Shown: positions 1-6,700 of the stretch, one piece after another
Numbering within the stretch: position 1 is the stretch's first letter
How the letters are laid out: each line of letters begins with the position of its first letter
NCBI GenBank assembly: GCA_003484235.1
Contig: DNDP01000070.1
Coordinates: 1,394-8,999 of the forward strand
Direction of reading: 5' to 3'
Length of the DNA stretch: 7,606 bases
Origin: Verrucomicrobiales bacterium
Lineage (GTDB): Bacteria; Verrucomicrobiota; Verrucomicrobiia; Limisphaerales; RI-55
The notes under the pieces: model-generated
Database searches by the model: none
What the model was told of the DNA's origin: nothing
What the model saw: the letters and a program-made list of their open reading frames with translations, nothing else
Position numbers and translations under genes: made by a program

Positions 1-746
1 GCCAGCCCCGGCGGCGAGACGACCGGCTGGCTGCCGGGATTCCACGTCAGGAACTGGCCGCCCGGCATCCGCGCCGTCGGGATCATCGTGTCGAAACCCG
101 GCCGGGCCTCGCGTCCTTCAAGCGACCGCGCCTTGCCCTCTTCGTCAATCCGGACAAACGCATGATGCACGGCCCGGGGATTGCCGGGTGCGAACTCCAC
201 TGCGTGCACGAGCCGGTCGCCCTCGAGCGGAATCCGGATGGCGAAGTTGCGGTAAACGTCCGGCCCTTCCGGTCCCAGTTCGTAGGCCTGGGGCATGGTG
301 ACCACCAGGTCGGGCGTCCCGCTCAGCCAGCCGGCCGGCCACTTCGGAATCGGCGGTGTCTCGTTGGGGTCGCCCTCCGGCGCGTCGGCCTCCACCCACT
401 CGCGGAGCTGCGCCTTCTCCGCGTCCGACAGCCGGCGTTCGTTGGCGAAGTCACCGTATCCGGGCTCCGCCAGCCACGGCGGCATCTGGTCGCGTTCCAC
501 CACCTCCAGCACCTGCCTCGCCCGTTTGCGCACGTCCTCATACGTCAGCAGGTTGAACGGCGCCGCCTGCCCCTCGTGATGACAGGGGGCACAATGCCGG
601 TGAACCACCTTGGCGATCTCCCCGGAAAACGTCACGGCCCCGGGACACGGCTGCAGCATCCCCAGGACGACGAGCCCGCCGCCGGGGACCGCCAGCCAAC
701 CGCGTACTGCCGCCGCCGCTTTCAGGATGTTGACCCGGGAATTCAT
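1..746 (-). CDS. Exported cytochrome c / copper (PHM-like) monooxygenase-type protein, C-terminus cut by window edge
   Basis: This open frame starts at the ATG at 746-744 and runs off the left edge, giving 248 complete codons without a stop. Residues 1-40 form a signal-peptide-like N-terminus with basic residues (R4, K9, R15) and then a hydrophobic stretch. A single haem-c site CAPCH lies at residues 52-56, and MPPW at 88-91 offers Met88 as the likely distal haem ligand; this MPPW motif recurs in short cytochrome domains of large PVC and acidobacterial periplasmic proteins. After a Pro-rich linker (about 120-140) comes a beta-rich region with RAVHHAFVRID at 191-201. Its His pair resembles the first copper-site histidines of type II ascorbate-dependent (PHM/DBM-like) monooxygenases. 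The remaining copper ligands would lie beyond the edge, so this activity is an inference. A GGAGG lies 19 nt before the ATG, too far to be convincing. An in-frame ATG at 785 is an alternative start, but it would put a charged stretch before the signal peptide. Confidence 0.5.
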   Translation of the reverse strand, partial: MNSRVNILKAAAAVRGWLAVPGGGLVVLGMLQPCPGAVTFSGEIAKVVHRHCAPCHHEGQAAPFNLLTYEDVRKRARQVLEVVERDQMPPWLAEPGYGDFANERRLSDAEKAQLREWVEADAPEGDPNETPPIPKWPAGWLSGTPDLVVTMPQAYELGPEGPDVYRNFAIRIPLEGDRLVHAVEFAPGNPRAVHHAFVRIDEEGKARSLEGREARPGFDTMIPTARMPGGQFLTWNPGSQPVVSPPGL

Positions 747-795
747 CGATCGTGTGCCCGTTTCACCTCCGTCGCCACGGGGCATCCAGCTAGAT

Positions 796-832
796 GGCGG
801 AAGCGGTGTTCAGGGTTGAAACAGCTTCCGCC
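796..832. other. Intergenic hairpin, 9-bp perfect stem plus bulged 4-bp inner stem
   Basis: GGCGGAAGC (796-804) is the exact reverse complement of GCTTCCGCC (824-832). Inside it, TGTT (807-810) pairs with AACA (820-823) after a two-base bulge, leaving a 9-nt loop. It lies about 70 nt past the stop of the VOC gene and about 50 nt before the cytochrome gene, both on the minus strand. There is no run of T after either arm, so it is not a textbook intrinsic terminator. It could be a transcript-end hairpin, a leader structure of the cytochrome gene or a small palindromic repeat. Confidence 0.5.
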
Positions 833-902
833 GAGGCGCGGGACCGAGTCAAGCGGCCGGACGACGCGGCTCCCGGCGCAATGGAGGCGGTTGCCCCGGC
901 GG

Positions 903-1268
903 TCACGCCGGCTTCGTCCGCTTCTGGTCGATCCATAGCCGGTTGCCGTCCGGGTCGGCGAGGCGGAACTCGGTGAGACCGTAAAAGGTGACGGACAGCT
1001 CCGGCACCGGCAGGCCGCAGGCGCGCACCTGCCGATTATGCTGCACCACGTCATCCGGGTAGAGATACAGGATGCCGTCCCGCGGCTGGCCCGGGTGGAC
1101 GTTGATCGATTGATCCAGCATCAGCCGGCAATCATCGAACCACAGCATCGCCCAGCCCCACTCGTCGTTTCGGTGCTCGACCGTGAAGCCCAGCCTGCCG
1201 CAGTAGAACTCCACGCTCGCTGGCAGGTGTTTCACCGGCAGCATCGGCATCAGTCGGGTCATCTTCAT
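903..1268 (-). CDS. VOC superfamily (glyoxalase/bleomycin resistance/dioxygenase fold) protein
   Basis: This is a complete 121-residue protein, the usual length for a single-module vicinal-oxygen-chelate protein. It opens with the family's first beta-alpha unit, LPVKHLPASVEFYCGRLGF (about residues 10-28: a short strand, then the SVxFY helix and LGF turn). It closes with the second-half signature TEFRLADPDGNRLWID (about 100-115), the common 'F.. DPDGN' strand-turn. Such proteins form dimers that bind a metal or hydrophobic ligand and include lactoylglutathione lyases, bleomycin-sequestering proteins and dioxygenases. The first strand lacks the His that is often the first metal ligand, so the reaction cannot be named; a bleomycin-resistance-like binding protein is as likely as an enzyme. 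No clear ribosome binding site precedes the ATG at 1268, and an in-frame ATG lies two codons later. The gene stands alone, more than 100 bp from its neighbours. Confidence 0.5.
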   Translation of the reverse strand: MKMTRLMPMLPVKHLPASVEFYCGRLGFTVEHRNDEWGWAMLWFDDCRLMLDQSINVHPGQPRDGILYLYPDDVVQHNRQVRACGLPVPELSVTFYGLTEFRLADPDGNRLWIDQKRTKPA

Positions 1269-1325
1269 GGTGGGAACGGTTGATTCAGATGCGGCCCCGC
1301 AGTTGAGCGAAGGCGGGCTTGTTCA

Positions 1326-1382
1326 ACCAATGGCGTAGTTGCTGGCTCCGCTGCGCTCCGCAGCAATACACCCTTCATTGGT
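1326..1382. repeat. Long bulged inverted repeat between lipoprotein and VOC genes
   Basis: The outer arms ACCAATG (1326-1332) and CATTGGT (1376-1382) are perfect complements. Further in, GTA (1335-1337) pairs with TAC (1367-1369), and TTGCTG (1339-1344) pairs with CAGCAA (1361-1366), separated by small bulges. The apex contains a tandem GCTCCG and an alternative GCTGCG-CTC-CGCAGC hairpin at 1350-1364. It begins 8 nt downstream of the lipoprotein stop codon on the minus strand and has no T-tract. Possible readings are a transcript-end structure, a REP/MITE-like palindromic element or a decayed recombination site. One flank carries GTTCAAC (1321-1327), which fits half of an attC core, but the matching partner core is absent. 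Confidence 0.5.
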
Positions 1383-1389
1383 AGGCCGC

Positions 1390-1812
1390 TCAAGGTTGTA
1401 GCTTGTCAGACGCATCAAACTCCTGCTGTGTTCCAACGAAATACCATGCAAACAACGGTCCGTCGCCGTTACGTGCAGACCCGCCACCACGTAGCGCGAC
1501 AGCATTGGCTGCCACGACGCCAGTGCCGCCCGGCTCGGAGAGCGTGAGAATGCGCGTGCCGGTGGCGAAGGCGCATGTCTCCTGATGCCACGAGTCAAGG
1601 AATCCTGAATCACGAAACCTCAGTCTGCCGCTGGCCGGTATCGTGACCACGAATCGCCCTTCAGACTTGGTGACAACAACACCGTTGGTTGGGTCGGGAA
1701 TCAGGTAAAACAGCCCTCGATAACCGTCGGGCACAACAAAATGAACCGGCGTGCCTGCGAACAACCCACATCCGGTCAGAGCTGGTAAGATGAGCGATAC
1801 AAAGGCGCGCAT
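1390..1812 (-). CDS. Small predicted lipoprotein, function unknown
   Basis: The protein is 140 residues from the ATG at 1812. Its N-terminus is a lipoprotein signal: MRAFVSLILPALTGC, with a lipobox LTGC whose Cys15 would be lipidated after cleavage by signal peptidase II. A TTG three codons upstream (1821) is in frame and would only lengthen the basic region; the ATG gives the more typical signal length. The mature part starts with a beta-rich segment, PVHFVVPDGYRGLFYLIPD (about 22-40), recalling small bacterial lipoproteins with a 'P.GY.G' opening such as the DUF6843 type; this resemblance is from memory and weak. The rest has scattered aromatic residues, a Gly-rich stretch (about 107-117) and FAWYFVGTQQEFD near the C-terminus. 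No catalytic motif is visible. It is probably anchored in the outer membrane or periplasm. It stands alone on the minus strand with long gaps on both sides. Confidence 0.5.
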   Translation of the reverse strand: MRAFVSLILPALTGCGLFAGTPVHFVVPDGYRGLFYLIPDPTNGVVVTKSEGRFVVTIPASGRLRFRDSGFLDSWHQETCAFATGTRILTLSEPGGTGVVAANAVALRGGGSARNGDGPLFAWYFVGTQQEFDASDKLQP

Positions 1813-2149
1813 GGCGGTCAAGCAGCCTAACGCTGATATAGGTAATCCGAAGTTGTTCAGCCGATGACGAGCGGAGCGCCTGGCGTCGCTCGGTGAAGGC
1901 AGCGGTGAACCACTTCGCCCGGCGTGCGGCGCGCGCCGGTTTGGGGATGACCGTGGGGTTTCATGCGGTTCGTTTTTTCCAACGGTTGCGAAGGTGCGCC
2001 GGCATCCGCCCGTCGGTCAAGCCCGCCGCCCGAGTGGGCCGGGCATCCTGCCCCCGCTCCTTCCTAAGCCGGGCTTGATCAATCAGGCGATGGTCTGGTC
2101 AATGATCGTTCCCCGACTCCGCCAGGTGCTTGGTCGTTGGGCGCTGCCG
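1813..2149. other. Gene-free intergenic stretch with palindromes
   Basis: No convincing gene is seen here on either strand. The plus-strand open frames through it have no recognisable signal peptide, domain or ribosome binding site, and they run into the antisense of the next gene. It holds a REP-like hairpin (separate entry), the short palindrome AAGCC-G-GGCTT (2066-2076) and TTGATCAA (2075-2082). On the minus strand GCGTTAGGC (1824-1832) lies about 12 nt before the lipoprotein start and matches the 3' core of an integron attC, but no matching 5' core was found. The promoter of the lipoprotein gene should be in this stretch, yet no clear -35/-10 pair could be picked. Confidence 0.5.
2032..2059. 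repeat. REP-like palindrome centred on GGGCA-TCC-TGCCC
   Basis: GGGCA (2041-2045) and TGCCC (2049-2053) form a perfect 5-bp stem with a 3-nt loop. The flanks GAGTGGGCC and CCGCTC can extend it imperfectly with a bulge and a wobble pair. It lies in non-coding DNA downstream of the secreted-protein gene at 2150-2608. Its shape and GC-richness are those of dispersed intergenic palindromes, but only this one copy lies in the window, so repetition is not shown. Confidence 0.5.
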
Positions 2150-2608
2150 TCATTCTTGATGCTGCACCGATGGCGGGCAAATGGCACAGAAGACCTGTGC
2201 GCCGGCAATCAGTCTGTCGCCCCGCCGAATCTCGAGCCGGAAGCAGTAGGTCGCTCCCGAGTAGGGGATTGCTGTCGCCTTATAGACGAGGCCCTCAGCG
2301 GTGGCAGTCCACACTTCCCTGGTCAGCTCTCTTGCCGATGGCTGGAGAACAAGCGCTTTGTTCCCAATGGGGGTTGGGAAAGTGGCCTCAAGGCCGCCGT
2401 CTGCGCGGACTGCGATTGAACCAAGACTCAGCTTGTCATCGAAGCGGACTGCACCGCCATCGCCGATGACCATGAGCTGCCATGCGCCGCCGTAAGTGCC
2501 GGGTGGAAGTCCAAAGGCCGCCTCGGGTTGAACCCTGTCGGCGGCAGGGATGGAGACCGGCGCGGCAACAATGCAAACGATCCACAGCAACTGTCGAAGT
2601 AGTTTCAT
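2150..2608 (-). CDS. Small secreted protein, function unknown
   Basis: The frame stays open upstream to 2827, but the start at ATG 2608 is preferred because it gives a classic Sec signal peptide: MKLLRQLLWIVCIVAAPVSIPAADR (basic K2 and R5, hydrophobic core 6-18, AlaAla-type cleavage near residue 23). The longer version would bury this signal behind about 73 Arg/Pro-rich residues with no family look. From ATG 2608 the protein has 152 residues. The mature part opens with PPGTYGGAWQLMVIGDGG (about 37-54) and alternates short beta strands, suggesting a small beta-sandwich or barrel. Cys residues near the C-terminus (YCFRLEI and the VFCAIC pair) could form a disulfide in the periplasm. I recognise no family. 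No ribosome binding site is visible before the ATG. The gene is isolated: 225 bp separate it from the membrane-protein gene upstream and 337 bp from the lipoprotein gene downstream. Confidence 0.5.
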   Translation of the reverse strand: MKLLRQLLWIVCIVAAPVSIPAADRVQPEAAFGLPPGTYGGAWQLMVIGDGGAVRFDDKLSLGSIAVRADGGLEATFPTPIGNKALVLQPSARELTREVWTATAEGLVYKATAIPYSGATYCFRLEIRRGDRLIAGAQVFCAICPPSVQHQE

Positions 2609-2833
2609 GATGCAACATGGCACAGTCGCGGCACGGGTTGTCAGAAAATTGTAGGGAAACGGTAAAGAACCGAACCGGGGAGACCATCGGCCAACGAAGT
2701 GAATCTCCTCGCGGGCGAGCAAGCGGGCCAGCCAGGCTTCCGGACCGCCCGGCCGTTTCTGACGAATCGGCCAAGCGTTGAACTTTTCCCCTTTACACCT
2801 CCGGGCTTGACGGGGGCTAGGCGACAAAAATCC

Positions 2834-3094
2834 TCATAACTCAGTTTTGCTCCGGCGACGGATTTCAAGAACGCCTCGCCAGACGCTTAAAATGGCAACA
2901 GCAAAACAAAAGGCGATCCAGGTCCAAAACAAAACAGGATGCGTCTCTGGTGTGATAGCAGTAGATGATTTCCGGCCTCCGAACGTGAACTGCTGCTGAA
3001 TGAGCCAGTATGTGGCCAACGCAAACCAAGCCGCTCCGAACAAGCAAAGAAAGATGCTGCCTCCGAGTGATGGCCTGGTCTGGCTGCTTTGCAT
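2834..3094 (-). CDS. Small two-helix membrane protein, function unknown
   Basis: From ATG 3094 the protein has 86 residues and two clear membrane segments: SIFLCLFGAAWFALATYWLI (about 13-32) and VLFWTWIAFCFAVAILSVW (about 54-72). A 20-residue polar loop containing FTFGGRKSS lies between them, and the C-terminus is basic (EIRRRSKTEL), which favours a cytoplasmic tail. The frame continues upstream to 3256, but that extension reads antisense through the left flank of the IS110 remnant and is Arg/His-rich with no family look, so the internal ATG is chosen. No ribosome binding site is obvious. I recognise no family; short two-helix proteins of this kind occur as orphan accessory genes. Its 5' side directly abuts the IS relic, so its original promoter may have been replaced or lost. 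Confidence 0.5.
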   Translation of the reverse strand: MQSSQTRPSLGGSIFLCLFGAAWFALATYWLIQQQFTFGGRKSSTAITPETHPVLFWTWIAFCFAVAILSVWRGVLEIRRRSKTEL

Positions 3095-3095
3095 A

Positions 3096-3258
3096 AGCGC
3101 GCGATGACGCCTAGACCCTACGGCTTCGCCTGGAAGCGAAGCGGGTGTTTGATCCCGGTTGTAAACGTGGGTTGCCCGCCTGTGCGGACCGATCCACCCG
3201 GCTATACGCCCCACGTGAAGCCGGGTCGTCGATAACAGCAGAAAGAGACCAAACATCC
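3096..3258 (+). ncRNA. Putative left end of the IS110 relic, possible guide (bridge) RNA remnant
   Basis: This 163-nt gap precedes the transposase ATG on the plus strand and carries two good stem-loops. GCTTCGC (3123-3129) pairs with GCGAAGC (3136-3142) around a 6-nt loop. ACCCGGCT (3196-3203) pairs with AGCCGGGT (3219-3226) around a 15-nt loop. In IS110-group elements the non-coding end upstream of the transposase encodes the bridge RNA, a chain of a 5' stem-loop and larger looped stems, so position, size and folding fit. The assignment is an inference: no conserved primary sequence was recognised, the outer boundary of the element is unknown and the element is dead. Confidence 0.5.
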
Positions 3259-3580
3259 ATGAACAAAATCATCCACTACCTCGGATTGGACGTCCACAAG
3301 GATTGATTCGCTCGCCTCCCGGCTCGCTCACCCCTACAGGGTTTCTCGCTTCGCTCGAACTCCTTTCGCGGCTTCCCAAGCCGCTCAAGTCCATCGCCGT
3401 CTCCAACGCCCGGCAGGGGGGCACGGAGGTCCGGCGCTAAGGAATCATCAACGGCTCGCTCGACGCCGTGGACCAGTTCCTCAAAAGGCTCGCGCCGCCC
3501 TGTGTCGAACTGCGCGTGGTCTATGAAGCCGGCCCTGCGGCTTTGTCCTCTGCCGGCATCTGCGCCCCAAAGGCATTCCG
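3259..3580 (+). pseudogene. IS110-family transposase, N-terminal fragment broken in all three frames
   Basis: The start MNKIIHYLGLDVHKD (3259-3303) is the hallmark of the DEDD/RuvC-like domain of IS110 transposases, including the first catalytic Asp in GLDVHK. The frame then ends at TGA 3304-3306 because about 86 bp are inserted. The protein resumes in another frame at SIAVSNARQGGTEVRR (from 3390), meets a second stop TAA at 3438-3440 where a Tyr or Phe codon is expected, and continues as GIINGSLDAVDQFLKRL and then VELRVVYEAGP, the conserved 'YEAGPCGFxLxR' segment. One base appears lost after 3536; restoring a T there gives CGFVLCRHLRPKGI (to 3577). After that no homology is recognisable. Full-length family members have roughly 330-450 residues, so only about 100 remain. 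The element cannot encode a working recombinase. Confidence 0.5.
3305..3390. repeat. About 86-bp insert within the IS110 transposase gene, with a 7-bp hairpin
   Basis: Comparing the expected 'HKDSIAV' segment with what is present shows extra DNA between HKD and SIAV. It is 86 bp if the original read GATTCC, or 89 bp if AAG at both edges (3298-3300 and 3387-3389) is a 3-bp target duplication. The insert contains the perfect hairpin GCGGCTT-CCC-AAGCCGC (3368-3384), a smaller palindrome CCCTACAGGG (3332-3341) and several CGCTCG/GCTCGC tandem motifs. The length is not a multiple of three, so it both shifts the frame and brings in a stop. Its size and palindromic content suggest a MITE- or REP-like element, but no second copy is in the window. 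Confidence 0.5.
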
Positions 3581-3640
3581 GCAGCAGGTGGCGGATTCGG
3601 CAACGGGGCACGAACCGCCCCTGCAGCGCGAGACAACATC

Positions 3641-3660
3641 CCGGATTCGCATCCATCCGG
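3641..3660. terminator. Weak candidate terminator hairpin downstream of the giant repeat-protein gene
   Basis: CCGGAT (3641-3646) and ATCCGG (3655-3660) form a 6-bp stem with an 8-nt loop about 70 nt beyond the stop of the gene at 3731. On the minus strand the following bases are GATGTTGTCTC, mildly T-rich but not a true T-tract. Between 3581 and 3730 nothing else recognisable is seen. Confidence 0.5.
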
Positions 3661-3730
3661 CCGCGATCGGGGATGATTCGCCCGGTTCCATTTGACCGAC
3701 CGGGGTCGCGGATTTCACCGATTGTCAGGT

Positions 3731-6700
3731 TCAGGAGGCCGGTTTGTCCGCAGGCGGCCAAGTTGGACCGGTGGTGGCATCGGTGGCGCCCTGCAACAGA
3801 ACCGGATCGCTCCCTTTGGTGGGCGGTGTCAGCCTGCGGACGCGATAGAAACGCCGGTTCTCCGGACAGGCTGTGTCATCGAAGAACATGATCTCGCCGG
3901 TGTAGGTGGTCACCGTGGCCAGATGGGTCCACTGATGCAGGTCAATCGATCGTTCGACGGCATAATCCGCCCCGATCACCGCCTGGAACTGGATGCAATT
4001 CATCTCCGGCGAGGCCTCCCGGAATCCGTCGAGTTCATCAGTCGCAACCACGCGGCTGATGGACAAACTGGGCGCGTCGGAACCAAAGGACGATCCGGAT
4101 CCGGCCATGGTGGCCGGAGCTGCGCCGCCCTTGGCCGCCCCCGACCGAACGACAAGATTGCCGCCGGCGATCGTCTGCTCGACGGTCCGGATGCCGTCCC
4201 AGTGGCTCGCAAACCACAGCCCGCCCTCAGCGTTCCACACGGTGACGCCGATGGAGTCGGACGAGCCGGGCTCGCCAAAGTCGGTCATCTTGATCTGGAG
4301 CGTGGCGTCGCCGTCGATGCCAACGGGCGCCTCAGGATTGGTGATGTCCTGGATGCCGGCCCTGCCGTTGAAGGTTGCCCGGCTGCCGGAAACGGAAAGC
4401 GACGTCATGGTGGTGCCCTTGATCTCGTAGACCCGCCCGTCGTTGCGGACGATGATGTTGATGTTCCCTTGAAGACCCTGTCCTTTCTTTTTGTATTTTA
4501 CGTTGAATCCGAAGTTCATCTTCGTTCCGATGCCGCCAGGAACGAGACCGGCAGGGCGTACCAGCACCAGGCTGCCACCGCCCGAAGCGAAGTCGGTTGC
4601 CAGCGGCCTGGACACCGTCACCACCGTGTTCTCCTCGGCGGAATCCCGCGTGTGATGGCCATGGACCACGGTGCCGATGGTGAAGGACTGAGAAGTGGCC
4701 GCGCCGAGGTCGACGTTCCAGTCAAAGACCACCGTGCCGGTGGTCGGGTCATTGGCGGCAACGAGGCCGACGGGTAGATTGGACGCGAGGATGGCGTTGT
4801 TGTCGCGATTGATGAACGTGACGCGGGCGTTGCGGATGTCGCCGGCGACCGGGTCATGAGCCGGATCTCCCGGCACGGCGGTGATGTCGCGGATCGTGGC
4901 CGCCAGCGTCACGGTGGCCGCCCCGCTGTTGATGGCAGCGGTTGAGGCGAACAGGGTGCCCGTGAAGGTCGCCCGGGCATCCTCGGGCTCGACGACGACG
5001 TCCAGGTCACCTGCCCCTTGCAGATCTCCGTCATCGGTGACCATGAAACGCACCTTGAAGACCCCCGGCGGCGCCTGGGCCTCGCCCGCGAGCGTCCAGG
5101 TGCGTTGCTGGTCCAGAATGGTGCCCTGGGTCAGCGTGAGTCCCGGAGGCAGGCCGGACATGAACGTCCCGCCATTGAAGTTCCAGGAGACCGCCAGTGC
5201 CAGGTTCGCGCCGGGCGAATCGACGTCCTGCGCCGCAACCGTCACCGGGGCCACGGGGTCGCTGTGCTGCACCGTCCGGGAGGCGGTGTCCAACACAAGG
5301 GTCGGCGGATCATTGACGGGCGTGACGGTGATCCGGAATGACTGCGAAGCGCTGGTGTCCTGACCCCCGTGAACGGTTCCGCCGTCGTCGGTCAGAACCA
5401 CCGTGACGAGCGCGCTGCCATGGGCGTTGGGAGCGGGAGTGAAGGTCAGTGTGCCCTCGGCATCGAGGGCCGGCTGATCGGCGAACAGCAACGGATTGTC
5501 GGCCTCGAGCAGGAACAGCAGAGCCTGGTCCGCCTCGTCCGCCGGCCCCGTCCGGATGGCGGTCGCCCATGTCTGGACTACCTGCGCCCCCGCGTCCTCG
5601 GCCACGGTCTGATCCATTCCCGGGACAAAGCTCGGCGGATCGTTGACCGGCAGGATGCTGAACGAGACGGTGGCAGGCTCGCTGTCCATTTGACCGTCAT
5701 TGGCGACAAACCTGAAGCTCTCAGCGCCGCTGAAATCAGCCGGAGGCGTGAATCGGAACACGCCATTGGTCTCCAGCACGAGGGCGCCGTGGACCGGTCC
5801 GGTCACCAGGGAAAAGGCCAGTGAATCGCCGTCCGCGTCCGTGCCGGTCACGATCCCCTCGAGAACCTGATCCTCGTTCAGGCTGAACTGCGCCGGATCC
5901 GCCACGGGCGGAGTGTTGACGCCGACGATATAGATCACGCAGACACCGTTGGAGCTCGCGCCGTGCACATCCGTAACGGCATAGCTGAAGCCATTGGTGA
6001 CGAACTGGCCGGCGGGCAGGCGAAGGGACGGCGGGCGATACGTGACAATGCCGCTTTCGAGCAGAACCGGGCCGGCCGAGAGGTTGGTCTCGACCAGTGC
6101 GCTGATGCGCAGGGTAGCGGTTTCCCCTTGGTCCGGATCGATCACCGGCGCCAGAAGGGCCGAGGTCAGATCCACCGGACCTGAGCCGTCTTCCACAGTG
6201 ATGAACGCCGGCGTCGGCAGCGGCGGGTCATTCTCCCCGACAATGTTGACTTGAGCGACGCCGATGCTGAGGTCGCCCTGCGCGTCTTGAACCGAGTAGG
6301 AGAGCGTGTCCACTCCGATTTGCCCTTGCGCGAGGTTTCGCAATTGGCCAGCCGGAGAATACGTGACGATGCCATTGGAGAACGTGACCGAACCGATCGC
6401 CGCACTGGGATCGATGGCCACCAGGCGCAGGGTCGCTGTCTCACCGGGATCAGCGTCACTCGCGGCGGCGAACAGTCCGGCAGTGATGTTGGTCTGCCCT
6501 GAATGCTCGGAAATGGTGAAGGAAGCCATACCGGCCGCGGGCGGATCATTGACACCGACGACCGTAATGTTCGCGCGAGCGGTGGAGAATCCGCCGTGGC
6601 CATCGGTAATGGTGAATCCGAAGGAATCGCTCGCAGTAGCCCCGGCGGGGAGGTTCGGAAATGCGCCGTCCGGACTGTAGAGCAGTACGTCACCGGTGAG

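Larger units (their letters stand above)
3120..3580 (+). mobile_element. Degenerate, 3'-truncated IS110-family element (boundaries approximate)
   Basis: The relic consists of the hairpin-rich left flank and the broken 5' third of a transposase gene. The C-terminal part of the transposase (Tnp20-like Ser domain) and the right end are missing: recognisable homology stops near 3577, and the following 150 bp lead into the downstream end of the giant repeat-protein gene. IS110 elements lack terminal inverted repeats and usually make no target duplication, so the exact edges cannot be read from the sequence. It is the only plus-strand gene remnant in a window whose genes are otherwise all on the minus strand, which agrees with an independent arrival. 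Confidence 0.5.

Noticed and set aside
162..938. A 258-codon plus-strand open frame over the cytochrome gene
   Set aside because: It lies antisense to the CAPCH/MPPW protein, is Arg/Pro-rich and crosses two gene boundaries; no family features are seen.
1824..1832. GCGTTAGGC just before the lipoprotein start (minus strand), resembling the 3' core of an integron attC
   Set aside because: No RYYYAAC partner core or paired inner sites were found at a suitable distance upstream, and the other gaps lack matching sites, so an integron cassette array is not supported.
1893..2419. Plus-strand open frames of 61, 141 and 110 codons between the lipoprotein and secreted-protein genes
   Set aside because: They have no signal, domain or ribosome binding site, and the longer ones run antisense into the secreted-protein gene.
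2609..2827. N-terminal extension of the secreted protein to a start at 2827
   Set aside because: It would place a clear signal peptide in the middle of the protein; the added residues are Arg/Pro-rich and lack any family look.
3095..3256. N-terminal extension of the two-helix membrane protein to a start at 3256
   Set aside because: The extension reads antisense through the IS110 left flank and two stem-loops; the internal ATG at 3094 gives a compact membrane protein.
3697..3708. CGACC-GG-GGTCG palindrome downstream of the giant gene
   Set aside because: A 2-nt loop is too tight for a good hairpin and there is no T-tract, so it is not called a terminator.
3692..4777. A 361-codon plus-strand open frame opposite the giant repeat-protein gene
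   Set aside because: It is antisense to a gene with clear domain homology, is rich in Gly/Arg/Asp/His with no recognisable domain, and long antisense frames are expected in GC-rich coding DNA.
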